64,000 bases of DNA from the NCBI GenBank assembly GCA_013368325.1, contig JAACJK010000222.1, positions 62,001 through 126,000 on the forward strand, given 5' to 3'. Position numbers and translations under genes: made by a program. A model generated the notes under the pieces. It was given only the letters and a program-made list of their open reading frames with translations. It was not told the origin of the DNA and ran no database searches. Each line of letters opens with the position of its first letter. Positions within the stretch are counted from its first letter, which is position 1. Shown here piece after piece: positions 10,995 through 23,003 of the stretch. Source of the stretch: Ephemerocybe angulata. Lineage: Eukaryota > Basidiomycota > Agaricomycetes > Agaricales > Psathyrellaceae.

Positions 10995-12493
10995 ATGGTC
11001 TACAAGTCTGATAACTCTGAGCACCTGCAGCTCCAAGCCAAGTTAAAGGAAGAGTATGTCGGGAAATCTGTTGATGATATCCCGACCCCTGCATTCATTA
11101 TCGATCGACATGTATTCGAGGAGAATTGTGGGGCAATGATCAAGAAGGCGGAGGAATGGGGGGCGGGGTTTCGAGCTCATTTAAAGACGCATAAGGTGGG
11201 AATGTCCAATATGTCATGGGCAACTCCTAGTCGGACTGACACGCGAACTCAGACGGCAGAGGGTACTAGGTACCAGCTAGACACGAAGGAGGGATCGACA
11301 AAAGCGGTCGTGGTTTCGACGATCAAAGAGGCCTGGGAGGTTTGGAACTCAGGCTTGGTGAAGGAGGGCCTTGTTAATGATGTCGGTTTCGCCATTTCTC
11401 TAGATACTCAGCGGACTAATGCTGCTGTGACGATAGATTCTTTACGGGATGCCGATAGCCAAGAACAAGATTGCACCTCTCACCGCTTTGTGGAAGGAGA
11501 TGGAGCCATATCAGGGAGTTGTACGACTGCTGCTAGACCATCCACAGCAAGTGAGGTTTCTTGAGGAGGCGCAGACATCAGGAGGGCCGCAGAAGCGGTG
11601 GAGTGCATTTGTCAAGATCAACGGTGGCCAGAAGTGCGTGTTGTTTCATATGAGTCGTCTCGGACGCAAGCTGACAATTTCCCAGTCGCGCTGGGGTGGC
11701 CCCCGGTTCTCCAGAGCTAGAGGAGCTCCTTTCAGCCGTTTTGGAGTCCAAGTCTATCTCGCTACATGGATTCTACGCCCATGCAGGAAATTCGTATGCC
11801 TCCACCTCGTTATCAGAGGCCAAGTCATATCTGTCCTCAGAGGTTCAGATGGTCAACGACGCGGCATCATTTGCTCTGCAGAAGTATTCGAAGGCTCTTG
11901 AAGGCGGAGAGCATACACGTCCGTTCGTCCTATCAGTGGGTTCAACCCCAACAGCCCATGCGTCGGGCTCAGAAGCCAGGGAGCTCCTGAAGCAGGTTCT
12001 TCACGGAGACCTGGAGTTGCATGCGGGGAATTACCCTCTCCTGGATCTACAGCAGCAACACACTACATTGATCGACTATTCCCGCGTCGCCCAGCGCGTT
12101 CATGCCACGGTGGTGTCGTACTACCCAGGACGAGGGAAGGCCGGGGAAGACGAGGCGTTGATTGACGCTGGAGCTATTGCATTTAGCAAGGATACCGGTC
12201 CATCGGGTACCTTTGGGGAGGTCATCGGCAAGCCGTGGCAGTTGTCCAGGATATCACAGGAGCACGGGCTCTTGACTTGTACGAACCCGTCAGACCCTCG
12301 CGGAAAGCTGGAGATAGGGGAATCTGTTGACATCATTGGCCAGCATGCTTGTTTAATCGCCGCGGTATGGTCTTTTTCGAGTTCCTCTGATAGACAGGGC
12401 TGATTCCTCACCTAGGCGTATCCATGGTACTACATAGTTGAGTCCGGTGGCAACGAAATCGTCGACATCTGGGTTCCTTGGAAGGGATGGTAG
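10995..12493 (+). CDS. DSD1: D-serine dehydratase (PLP- and zinc-dependent, alanine-racemase fold)
   Basis: A 427-residue protein from five exons (10995-11195, 11253-11381, 11437-11633, 11686-12364, 12416-12493), close to the length of yeast DSD1. The N-terminal alanine-racemase-like domain has DIPTPAFIIDRHVFEENC and the PLP-binding motif AHLKTHK at the end of exon 1. The segment VNDILYGMPIAKNKIAPLTA follows. The C-terminal zinc site His-Ala-Cys sits at about residues 396-398 (GQHACLIAA), and the protein ends PWYYIVESGG..VDIWVPWKGW. The enzyme converts D-serine to pyruvate and ammonia. An acceptor-like GATCCAG stands 36 bp before the chosen ATG and the frame stays open between them, so an extra 5' exon is possible. 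Confidence 0.9.
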
Positions 12494-13006
12494 TGGGTGG
12501 GTGGAAGAAGAAGAAGAATTGATTGGCTGGCTACATTACATAAGTAACTCAGGCGCACGCCTCGCCATATAGGTTAAGAAAAGGACCAAATAAACTAAGA
12601 TGAAGCTGAAGTAGAAGAAGTAATGCGTAAGAAAGGAGAAGAAGATGGTAGGTACGATAAGAAATCTGGTAACGATAACTCCTTGACCCTAGACGAAAGA
12701 CTGGACTCCACACTGGCACGCGACGGTGAAGAAGAGGCCGATCTTCTAAATTAAATCTTCACCGTCGCGTACTCGGCCCTCGAGCCGAAACCGCTGGTAA
12801 GCGCCCATGACATGTGATCGTGCGCCTGATGGTGTCATGTCATGTGAGTGATGTCCCGAACAAGCGTCTCTGGCTTGCTCTTGGCGCACAGGGCATGAGG
12901 CGGTCATTCGACCCGCACAGTTCTGCTCTTCTTCCACTTTCCCCGTTCCGTTGCTCCTATCTATCTCGCTTTATCTAGTTTGTATTCTATCTTTATCGCT
13001 TCTATC
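12494..13006. other. Intergenic region between DSD1 and the Rab4 gene
   Basis: It holds the 3' flank of DSD1, a strong 15-bp inverted repeat (12718-12770) and the promoter side of the Rab4-like gene. I see no gene in it. Confidence 0.5.
12718..12770. repeat. 15-bp perfect inverted repeat with a 23-nt spacer
   Basis: The left arm ACGCGACGGTGAAGA (12718-12732) is the exact reverse complement of the right arm 12756-12770. The spacer contains AT-rich sequence. It could form a stable hairpin in RNA or a cruciform in DNA. It lies 225 bp after the DSD1 stop and 237 bp before the Rab4 start, both on the plus strand. Confidence 0.9.
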
Positions 13007-14107
13007 ATGTCTTTCGACGATTACAATGCGGATGCAACTGAGCTTGTAGAAACATATGGTCTGTGGGGGTCTTCTGACCACCTGAGGTTCGCTGACGCTG
13101 TATCCGATAGATTTCCTGATGAAATATATTGTCATTGGCAAGCGCTTCTCTCTGGATACATTGAAATGACCCCAACCGGTGTGATGCAACAGGAGAAGCT
13201 GGAACAGGGAAATCATGTCTGCTGCACCACTTCACCCACAACTCTTGTCAGTCGATGAAGGAACCGTTACATCGTCCCCCACACTCAACTGTTCACAGTC
13301 AAGGACCATTCGCAACATACTATTGGAGTCGAATTCTCGAGTCGGACTGTCAAGCTTGGAGAGAAGCGGATCAAGCTCCAGGTCAGCTAGCCCGCTACGT
13401 CTCCTCGTTGCAATCGAACTGAATCAGGTCACCGATAGTTATGGGATACTGCGGGTCAAGAACGTTTCCGGTACGCAGTACCTTCGTGAAATATGTGAGA
13501 CATACTGACCTTCGATGCAGCTCCGTGACTCGAAGTTACTATCGCGGTGCGGCAGGTGCCATCCTTGTCTACGATATCACAAAGTATGTTTCCTCTCGTT
13601 GTGTGCCGGAACCACCTTCTTAACCGAATGCAGTCGAACTTCCTTCGCCAACCTTTCCCGATGGCTGTCAGATGCTAGAGCCCTCGCAAGTCCAAACCTT
13701 GTTGTCGTCCTTGTTGGGAACAAATCCGATAGAGAAGAGGATCGGGAGGTCGAGTGGGCAGAAGCGAGCCGATGGGCAGCGGAGAATGGTGTGTTTTACC
13801 CTATTGTCATCGAAGTCAAGCTCATGAACCAAGTATTGTAGATGTCCACTTCCTGGAGGCCTCGTCACTTACAGGGGAGAACGTGGAGGCACCCTTCTTA
13901 TTAGCTGCAAGGGCCATTCTCCTAGCAATAGAGTCCGGAACACTCGACCCAGAGAAACCTGGAAGCGGTGTTAGTTATGGAGATAGAGCTCTCCGCCGCG
14001 TCAACAGTTCAAGTCGACTCAGCTTTGGTAGTTTGAGCAACTCAAGAAGACGAGGTGAAGTGAAGCTGAAGGTCAGGAACTGGATACCCGGGTCGAAATG
14101 CTGCTAG
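13007..14107 (+). CDS. RAB4: Rab4-type small GTPase
   Basis: A 243-residue Rab from eight exons (13007-13058, 13111-13137, 13193-13246, 13299-13381, 13439-13470, 13521-13583, 13634-13788, 13842-14107). After an 18-residue tail comes DFLMKYIVIGEAGTGKSCLL (P-loop). The effector region has Thr in HTIGVEF, switch II is WDTAGQERF, the RabF/RabSF signature is RSVTRSYYRGAAGAILVYDI, and the base-recognition motifs are GNKSD and EASSL. The C-terminus ends KCC, a di-cysteine geranylgeranylation site. The pattern SGTLDPEKPGSGVSYGDRAL matches Rab4, which directs recycling from early endosomes. The second intron (13138-13192) has a GC donor (GCAAGC). A Ser/Arg-rich insertion precedes the CC motif. Confidence 0.93.
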
Positions 14108-14945
14108 ACAACGTTCTTGTGAGTTCGGGAACAACCCTTCTTCTGTGTCGGCTTTTAACAGCTTCGCATCAGCCCAGTCGCTATCACCTCATTTATTTAA
14201 ACGCACTACTAATTCTTCATACCCCATTTCTTTTATGGATTCGGAGCTCGCCTGGAGTATGTCGCATTGCCTTTTCCATGTGCTGAACTAATAAAGAGCC
14301 TATAGGCATTCATTTCTTCATCCTATCATTTGACTCTTTAGAACACTACCATTTATAATTGTCTCTTCTACGGATAATTTTGTATTTACTGCTTGTCTTC
14401 ACGGTCCATACCATTCCCATTGCTTATCATCCTTCGTTCTCAGATGCTCCATAGTTCCGTCACTCACCTCGCGAACACTTACAACCGACTGCAAGGTCCC
14501 ATGCTTTCAAGCCCATTGCGGTCGTGGTCGCCATTTGATAGGCTTGAACAGCATCCGGCCTTTCCCCACCTTGACACTCTACCACAATGTCTTCAGGTAT
14601 TTTCGCATGATCCTTTCGGCTTCTATCAAGACTGGACCTCTTACCCTCTGGCGATGGAGCGAATGCTGCTTCTACCTTCTGGAAGCGCCAGAATGTTGGA
14701 CTGAACGAAATCAAGTGGTTCAGGAGTTTCGCCGCTAAGTTCTCGGACTGACACGCACTTATCTCTCTCCTCAGGTGGTCAAGAAGCGGACGGATGTAGT
14801 GAGCTGCTCCACCTTTAACAGGGTGGATGGCTGCGGGTTCTCGACCTTCCAGCCAACTCAACCTTCTTTCTCGTTGCTTAGGCTGTGTCCGTGTTGTTGA
14901 TTAGAGGACGTTGTTTTCGTCCCGTATGATGGGAGCCTGCATTCG
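14108..14945. other. Intergenic region with unresolved open frames
   Basis: Between the Rab4 stop and the first sensor gene. From about 14460 to 14860 several frames are open on both strands, including a 133-codon minus frame and plus frames with fair splice signals such as CTCCTCAG at 14774. I could not assemble a convincing gene or recognise a family. It may hold an upstream exon of the next gene, a decayed gene, or only flanking sequence. Confidence 0.35.
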
Positions 14946-17900
14946 ATGAGTTCGCTGACACCGACCTCAGCCTCTCTTCCACCATCCTCGTCCTCTTCTG
15001 CCGTTGCTACGAGCACGACTGATACTGTCAGCCTTCCATCGAATACGGGATCTGATACCTCGACAACCGTTCCTGAGGTTCCAACCACTTTTTCTTCGAC
15101 GACAGCGGCCACAGACGAGATATCGACCCCGCCGTCTTCCTCGACGCCGACTGTCGATCCCAGTCCTTCTTCATCTGCAAATCCATCTCCCACTTTTTCA
15201 TCTACGACTACTTCAATTTCATCACCGACGACTACCGATCCTCCTTCGAGCCCCTCAACGACTGATTCTTCCTCTTCTACCGCGACCTCGCCTCCTCCTC
15301 TTACTCGCCCGCCTCCGGTCAACGAGGCTCCAGGGACCACGATAGTAAGCCTCGTGAAATCAAATGGTTCGTGATCACAAGGATTGACCAAAGGACTATA
15401 GGAACCTTCGACTATTACGACGACATCAGGTTCATCTACTGGGACGAGCGCAACCGTATCGGTATGTATTCAATTTGGAGTCGCCTCCCAGGCGTTTTAC
15501 GGGATCTAATCAATGTCGACATGTGCAGACTTCTGGTTCTTCTACCACAATCGTGAGTCCGATGATCTTCCACATGGGACAGATACAGTGGGGTAACAGA
15601 TATATCTATGTCAGGCCTCATCAACGTCGATTTCGTCTTCTTCCCAGACCTCCTCTGTAAGCCCTTCGAATAGGCCTTGTTGGTCGTCGTACTAACAACC
15701 ATGTAGACGGATAGTCCTGAGACGAGCTCCCCGCTCCCGTCTCAAACTACTACGGGGACGGACTCGGAGTCTATGTCCACAACTTCTACTATCCGCCCAC
15801 CTCCAACCAACACCGGACCCACTGAAGTTACTGAAGGACCTGTTCCCTCATCGACCGTATCTTCGACCCAGTCTACTGCTCCATCGACGAGTTCATCTCC
15901 TCCGTAAGCAAAGATATAAAAAGGTTCTGCAGTGGCCTATCTCATGTTGATACAGGATGTCATCGTCCACGACGAAGATCCCAACGGATGGGGAGGGCGA
16001 CCCGACAGGGCCCTCCACTTCAGGGACTATTTCCTCTTCGTCTTCTTCGTCTTCATCAACACGCACCACGACCAGCACCTCGAGCTCAACCAGCACCAAG
16101 CCGACTTCGACTCCCGCACCAGGAACCTCGGGGTCTACCTCCACTCGTACCTCAACTTCTTCAACGACAACGAAGGCATCAACGCCTGTGCAGACGCAGT
16201 CGCAGCCGTCGTCATCGTCATCGACGAGGGTATCGTCCACCATAACTTCGGGTGAGTCCCGGACTATCTGCAGTCTGCTCCAATAGAAATCCCCGAGAGA
16301 ACAACGTTCTGACTGTACTCGTGTTCTGTTTTTCCCTGCATCCCTTTTCTATGCTTTGCTGGATCCGGAAATTTGATCCCCTTCTATGATCCATCGAACA
16401 CCGGCGCCTATCTAATCACGACTCAATTCATTTTACCCCGCAATGCCGCATCACCATTGCCTGCGGATATTTCGCTATTTCCATGGCCAATCCTCTCTAC
16501 AGTCACGACGGTCCGGTCGCAGACCCAGACAACGACGAGCACGACGCTCACTGTTACCCCTGAGTCGACGTTCCGGACACCTGTTGCCGTCGTTTCGACG
16601 AATTCGTTGGACGGATCGCTTTTCACGACAACCCCGCCGTATGTTACCATCTACAGCACCCGGACCGAGGCGGATGGAAGCATTGCGACCGAGACACACA
16701 TCGTTGCCAATCCCCCGCCTGGGTCTTACGAACGGTCTCAGGAAAATCCGGGGTATGTTCTACCTCTCGTGCGTCGAGACGCCCTCGCTAATAATTTTAA
16801 TTGTTGCTTTCCAGTGTTCTGAGCCGGACAGGCGCAGCAGCAGGAATTTTTGCCTCTGTGGGGGTATTTATCACTGCGCTCGGATTCATCTTGTACCTCT
16901 TGTGGCGCCGTCGCAAACAGTCGAACGTGAGGAAGAGGTGGATGGCGGGCATGAGGCAGCAACGGCCGGACTCGTTTGGAGGATACCCTTTCGAGCGAGA
17001 CCCTCCCCCTGCCTCTGCAGCCGGCGGCAGCGACCGTGGTCATGGCCATAGTGACAGTCGCGCAGGGTTCCTGCCTCCCCCTGCCCTGCCATTCGGCGAC
17101 TCGGACGACGACTTGCCCTGGGGCGAGAGCAGACGGATCCCCGAGCAGAGGGCTGAGATGAGGCAGAAGGGAACTGCCGTGCCTGTGACGTGCATGGGGG
17201 GTGCTGGTTATAGCCATGGTCATGGAACTGGCGTTGATCAGGCCGACATTGCTGGGCAAAACTTGTCGGACTCGAGTGCTGGAGGTGTTGCACGGTCAAG
17301 CTTCCAGCAGGGAGTCAATTCTGGGAGCGTCAACAGAAACCCCTTCTCTGGAGGCATCCTCGGCTTGAACCGCAGCGGGAGCAACTCCACCGCCTCGTCC
17401 TCCACTTCGAATATTCGGAAGCAACATAGGACCTCCGCGTCTATGGGCAAAGCGGTGGCGATCGACAAGAACAGGATCAGCCTTCCTGTGCCGGTGGCAG
17501 CCCCCGTTCGCAAGCCAGCTGTGTACCCCGACGATGACCCGTTCAGCGACCGGATGGGCCTCAGTCCAATCACTGAGCGTACTTCGGTCGCGCCTACCGT
17601 GACCAGCACCGGGAACTTCAATTTGAATTCCACAGTACTCCCCGCGTCTCCTCCACCCATACCGACATCCAACTGGGCTCATAGGCAGCAGATCTCGTAC
17701 GCATACTCTCCGGCGCCCTCGACGCCATCTATGTACCCGCCTACCTTGCCAGCAGACGACGAGATGGACGAGACAGGCGAGTTTGATTCGGATGCTACAA
17801 TGGATCGATACCTCCAACTACCAGAACCCGTTGCAATAACCACAACGGATGCCGACGCGACGGCCGAACGTAGGCGATCAGTGTACGACGAAGTCGACGG

Positions 17901-18485
17901 GTACAGCGCGTTCCAAAACCTCTTCGTCATGCCGAATCGACCAAAACCATCGGCCCCTCCTCCGCCTGCTCTAGTTCGTGTGCCTCCTCAGCCCCTCAGC
18001 ATCAACACTTCTATCACCACTAGCGCAGGGAACAGGGGTAGCGCGGCGACATCGCCTGTACCCCCTAGGCCGCCCCGTTCTATTCTTCGAACGAGTAATG
18101 GAAGCTTGTCCTTGGGACCTGCGAGAGTTAGGGTGCAAAGTTCGGCCGAGTTCATTCCATTGACGCCCCCTGCATCGACACCTGGTCATTCGCCAAACAC
18201 TAGCTATTCCTCGCCCAACATGGGAGTAGGGGGACCTGGCCTTGCGGGAATCGGTGCGGGCATGAAGACACAGGGGTCGATGCCCAACTTGACGATGCAG
18301 CAGCAGTTCGCGAGCCCTCCAGAGAGCCCCGTGGTGCTTCAGGACAAAGTTCAAGAACTTTTGTCAAATCGGAGGATGCTTCTGGACGTAAGTATTCCCG
18401 CTTCTGTCTCGGCATCAGGTTCTTTTCTAACATATATTTAAAAGCGTAGGTTAGACGGAGGAGCGCCGAGTCGAGTAGCTCGTGA
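14946..18485 (+). CDS. Ser/Thr-rich single-pass cell-surface protein (Mid2/SKG6-like), copy A
   Basis: A 958-residue protein from nine exons (14946-15344, 15402-15461, 15529-15552, 15615-15656, 15707-15903, 15956-16251, 16503-16752, 16815-18387, 18450-18485). Residues 1-400 are almost all Ser, Thr and Pro, as in an O-mannosylated extracellular stalk. A juxtamembrane region (SLFTTTPPYVTIYSTRTEAD) leads to one TM helix at about residues 430-450 (TGAAAGIFASVGVFITALGF), followed by the basic stop WRRRKQSNVRKRW. The roughly 500-residue cytoplasmic tail is low complexity, with DDDPFSDRMG, polyproline and a short basic C-terminus. Wall-stress sensors have this design; function here is inferred. No signal peptide is seen at the chosen ATG. 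The sixth intron (251 nt) is the least certain junction. Confidence 0.7.
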
Positions 18486-19204
18486 AGGAGGGCTGAGCTC
18501 TGGATCCGAGTAGGTTTTGATCATGGACTATGCTTAGTAGACTGCGCAGTGCGTATGTTCTGGGTGCATGATAAGAATCAGCTTTATCGTGACCATAGAA
18601 CGAAGAAAACCGAAGAAATCGGGAGTTGACACGATCCACTCCTCGCACTCCCTTGTACCACATTTCCTGTAGTCCATACAATTTGACCTGTATTTTTATT
18701 GCCTATGGAATGGAATCCGTGAACTATTGAACGTCTGCTGATGGAGCAGGCTATGGTAGGCTATGGTTGGTGCATATGTGGTGAGGAGCATCACGGAATA
18801 CGGTGATATCAGTAATCACAATGAGGAGCGTAATGTTCGGTGCGCTGACTGTCGGTTATCGGTCAACAGGGCTGTGGTGTGGCGGCCTTGATATTTCTCC
18901 TGCTTTCGCACAGAACCTTTGTTTCCGACTGCCATCTCGTCGTTCGTTGCTGAAGGTTGGTTCGATAGCTGGCAACGCGAACAATTTTGCCTGTCCGAAT
19001 TCGCAACATATCGACAAGGCAACAAGGGGGAGGACGCGATTGGTGATCTCCCTTAATTTACCAGGTGAAGAACAAATAGGGACCGTATTTGGAGGCGAGG
19101 AAGGTTGCCTAAGGTTGCCCACTCCACCACCGCCCATATCTGTAGGTCCAAAACACGTTCTACCCTAAAGTAATTCTTTTTTTAATTTCTTCTTTCCCTT
19201 CTTT
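18486..19204. other. Intergenic region between the two tandem surface-protein genes
   Basis: 3' flank of copy A and promoter region of copy B. No convincing gene, RNA or repeat. Confidence 0.5.
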
Positions 19205-21784
19205 ATGTCCTCTTCCTCGACGCCGTTTGATACGTCGTCAACGTCTGAACCTCCTTTGACTACATCAACCTCAACGCCGGCCCCCTCGACCTCGTCCGAC
19301 GCGACTACCACCACCGCATCATCTAACCCGACCACTACTACAAACTCTGATTCTACTTCGACCACAACAACCACTACGGCCGAACCTACCACTCCAACGG
19401 GCGAACCTACCACCACAACGGACGCACCCACCACTACAACCACGGACGCTTCCACCACCTCGACGGACCGTCCGTCCACCGGGACGCCGGAAACGACCTC
19501 CTCCTCCTCGACCCCTCCCTCCACCACCGATCCGCCTGAAACGACCTCGTCTACCACCTCGACGTCTTCTACCACCTCCTCGAGGGAATCTTCTGATTCG
19601 ACGTCCATGTCCGAAACGACTACTGCTTCCTCATCTTCGGAGTAAGTCCCTCTCCTCTTAGGGCCGTTCTCACGTTGAACTCTCGCTCTTTCAGGACTAC
19701 TACAGCCCCACCTACATCAACTTCCTCTTCCTCGTCGCCCACCCTGTCTTCTCCGACCGATACAGCCACAACCACGTCTACAACCGAGTCGTCCACAGTA
19801 GCAGAGACGTCCTCTTCGTCGACTGCCACGGACACGTCGAGTACTACGGAGTCGACCACAATGTCGACTACCAGTACCTCGACAGGGGGTACTTCGACGA
19901 GTACAGGTACCACTCTTACTTCGGACACAAGTACCTCAACGACCTCGACTACATCAACAACAACAAGTACATCGACTACCGATGATCCCACTACTACGTC
20001 GACGTCGACATCGTCAACAACGACGTCAGGAACAACCACAAGCACCGACGAGCCGACAACTTCAACTTCGACCTCCACTTCCACTACCTCCCGTACATCA
20101 GAGACGACATCCAGCACCTCAAGTACTGCGACCACGACCGATAGCTCTACCACTCGAGAGACTACAACCTCTACCTCCTCAACGCTCATGGCGTCTTCTC
20201 CTCGGCCAATGTAAGTGACGCCGGGAATGACGAGCGATATCTGTTATCTAAAGCTACCGAATTTCCTTCCCATCTCTTCAAAATTTAATATGTCCGCTAA
20301 CATTAAGCTTTAGGACTACGCTTACATCCCCCGTCTACATCACAACTACGGACGCTAATGGTGTAACATCCACCACAGCACCACCTATCATCACCACTAC
20401 CTCCACCACCACCTCCAATGGTGTCGTTATCACCGTGACTGAAGTCGTCGCCAACGCCGACCCAACATTGAGTAATAATAACGGCCAAAAAAGTTCATCT
20501 GCGTGAGTGAGCCTTGCTCCTGGGTTACAAAAGCTTCAGAGCCAACTTGGCTTTGATGTACTACGTACTGACCCCTTCGCCTTTATCTCTGCCTTTCATC
20601 TTGATTTGAACGCATCTTCTGAAACTCCGTCTCCCTCTAGGTTCTTCTCGAATACAGGGGCGGTCGCAGGCGTTTTTGTGCTTGTGGGACTCGCCGCTGC
20701 GTCCATCCTCCTCTTCATCTTTTTCGCTGTGCGGCGGCGGCGACGTACTCGAAGACTGGAGCATGATACCGCGGTCTCCGCTACTCTCGCTGCAGCTGGC
20801 TTCAACCGCGCGCCGCTTGATGATGATGACGACGACGTGGATCCGCGTGCTAGCGGGAGCAACGTCCATGGATATAACAGCGTCGGGGCTATGCCTCAGC
20901 GATCTAGCTCTGGGCTGGCCATGGCATCTATCCAAAGCGCGTCTGCTAGTGGGACACGGATGAGCCATGTGTTTGCTGAGACGACGCCGTTTCATGATGA
21001 TCCTAACTATGCGAGGGAAAGCGCCTTCGATCCTTTCTCAGATCATCCTGCTAATGGGAACGGGGTGCAACAACCCCCACCAAGTGCATTCCATATGGGT
21101 GCCTTCAGAGATCGGACGTCAGGCAGTGGACCGGTGGCCATGGGTGGTGATCACGAGCGCCGAGTGAGCGGAGGGTCAATGGGGAATGCATATGAAGTGA
21201 TGGCTGCCCTCCCCCCTGGCGCTGGTCACGGCCACAACCCAAGCGCGTCGTACGGCAGCACCGACCCTTTGTTGTCAGGATACCGAAACGACCCGCCAGG
21301 GCAGAGGCAGAGCAGTTTGCCCCCACCGTACGCGGCAGCGTATGGACACCTACCGCAGCAGTCTTCCTCATCTGGATCTTCCCCTTCCCAAAAGCAACCC
21401 CCTGTTGGAGCCAGGGCGCCGAATGCGATTCATAGCGAAAGAAGTTCGGTCTATAGCGCGGCGAGTGGCGATCCCCACATCATGACTGGGATCGCCGTCT
21501 CAACGGACGACCTGGATCCTTCGGTCGGTGATGACCCCTTTGCCGCGGCCATCTACGTTCCTCCAAAAGCAAGCTCGAGCGGCCATGGCCACCACGACGA
21601 TCGCTTAGATGCTCGAATGCTTGACTGGATGGGCGACGATGCCAGTGCTAGAGATCTCAGGGACGAGGAGGATTATTCAAGGAGGGTGTTGCCCCTTGTG
21701 GCAAATGGAGCTGGCGAGAAGGGTGGAAAGCAGGGAGGGAAGACCCTTGGCGTGCGGAACGTGACGGAAGGAGACTTGGCCTAG
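19205..21784 (+). CDS. Ser/Thr-rich single-pass cell-surface protein (Mid2/SKG6-like), copy B
   Basis: A 761-residue protein from four exons (19205-19641, 19695-20210, 20314-20502, 20641-21784). About 320 residues of nearly pure Ser/Thr repeat precede a membrane-proximal segment (SPVYITTTDANGVTSTTAPP and VVITVTEVVANADPTLSNNN). One TM helix follows at about 387-409 (TGAVAGVFVLVGLAAASILL), with a basic RRRRRTRRLEH stop. The tail has acidic DDDDDVDP, FDPFSDHP, a PPxY motif (SLPPPYAAAYG) and GDDPFAAAIYVPP. PPxY motifs bind WW domains of Rsp5-type ubiquitin ligases, suggesting regulated turnover. TM and tail motifs mirror copy A, so a tandem duplication is likely, although this stalk has three exons rather than seven. 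The last intron (138 nt) could be shorter. Confidence 0.72.
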
Positions 21785-23003
21785 TGCTGGAGAAGGGGCT
21801 CCCGTCATGGGAGAGTGTATTATTCTGTCTTCACTTTCTAATTTTCGTCTCGGACTTTCTCATTTGCTCTCGACTGCTTCGATCTTCGTCTTTCCAATCT
21901 TGTGCGCTGCTTTTACGCACACTCATTTCAGGCTGCTCAGTGCTTCTCTTCAACCTACCTTATATCATATAGTATCCACGAAACCTACATTTCGCCCACA
22001 CCTGCCACTTCCTCTGGCTCTCCTCCATCTCCATCCATTACTCGGCTCCTTGAACTCCCATCACGGACACTCGCTTTCCCGCACCTTGTATAACACCATT
22101 CCCATTTTACGACCCCCGCACACGTTCCCGAAAACACGGTGATATTCATATTTTGGACGTTTCTCATCCTGGTGGACTCGCCCAAACCCGATGGACTTCA
22201 TTATATCTTCGACCATTGACATCATGTCTCTCACTTTCGCCATTCATGACTTGCATCCACACACGTATTAACATACGTCGCACTATACTATCCTCATTTA
22301 CTCGCCACTCCCGAGTACCAGTTGCTACGCTGCTCGCTCCACTTGCTTCGCACCCCACGGACATATTCACATTCATTACAATCACGTAGTTTGTATGTTA
22401 GCTTCACTGTCATTTTCCCTGCCTCGGTGCCTCGAATGCCCTTGTAATGATATTGACCGTGTACATGTTCCTGGCGGTTACCCAAAGCTTCATCTCCGGA
22501 AGGTCTCGAGGAATGTTAAAATGTCGACTTGCACACCCAACGGAGTAAGCGCCTGACTGCGCTTGAGCGCTAATGATAATCAGGGGCTGTTTTCATTTTA
22601 TGGTGTCTATCAAGGAAGAAGGGTATCTCGGAGGTGTGCATCCAAGTGCGGGGCAGATATACAAGCAAGAAGAAGGTAGGGTCAAAACCCTGTCGGAGCG
22701 GCCGTGCCCAAAGGCGCTAGGCTAAGTACGGGATCGATCAGAGCCGACGCCCGGTGTGGCGGGTGGCTTTGAGTTGGTGGGGTTTGGTGGGATTGGCGAG
22801 AGCATCTGGTTGACGCTTTCTTTCGACTTCACGTAGACAGGGGGCCCCTTTCTGCAATCCGGGCATTTTCCTGTTGGCTCCTAGAAGTGACGGCTGAAAT
22901 CAGTATGATGGTATACGAAAGGGCTAGTGGTAATAGCCGGCACGAAAAGCGGGAGACAGGAATGCAGATACGCGACGGCAGTATCGTTATGCCCGACGAT
23001 ATA
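21785..23003. other. Gene-poor flank downstream of copy B
   Basis: The first 600 bp are pyrimidine-rich and probably 3' UTR and flank. From 22500 the sequence is mixed, with only short unsupported frames. No RNA gene or repeat was found. Confidence 0.5.

Noticed and set aside
16373..16502. In-frame upstream extension of exon 7 in surface-protein copy A
   Set aside because: The translated sequence has none of the Ser/Thr bias of the flanking exons, and TCTACAG at 16496-16502 is a good acceptor in the right phase.
19620..20189. Long minus-strand frame rich in Val, Glu and Asp opposite the Ser/Thr stalk of copy B (similar frames at 14858-15391, 15893-16243 and 19165-19608)
   Set aside because: They are the complement of Ser/Thr codon repeats; the plus strand has splice signals, a TM and a coherent tail.
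20507..20640. In-frame extension of the last exon of copy B (starts MSLAPGLQKLQ)
   Set aside because: It does not join in phase with exon 3, whereas GTGAGT at 20503 and CTCTAG at 20640 do.
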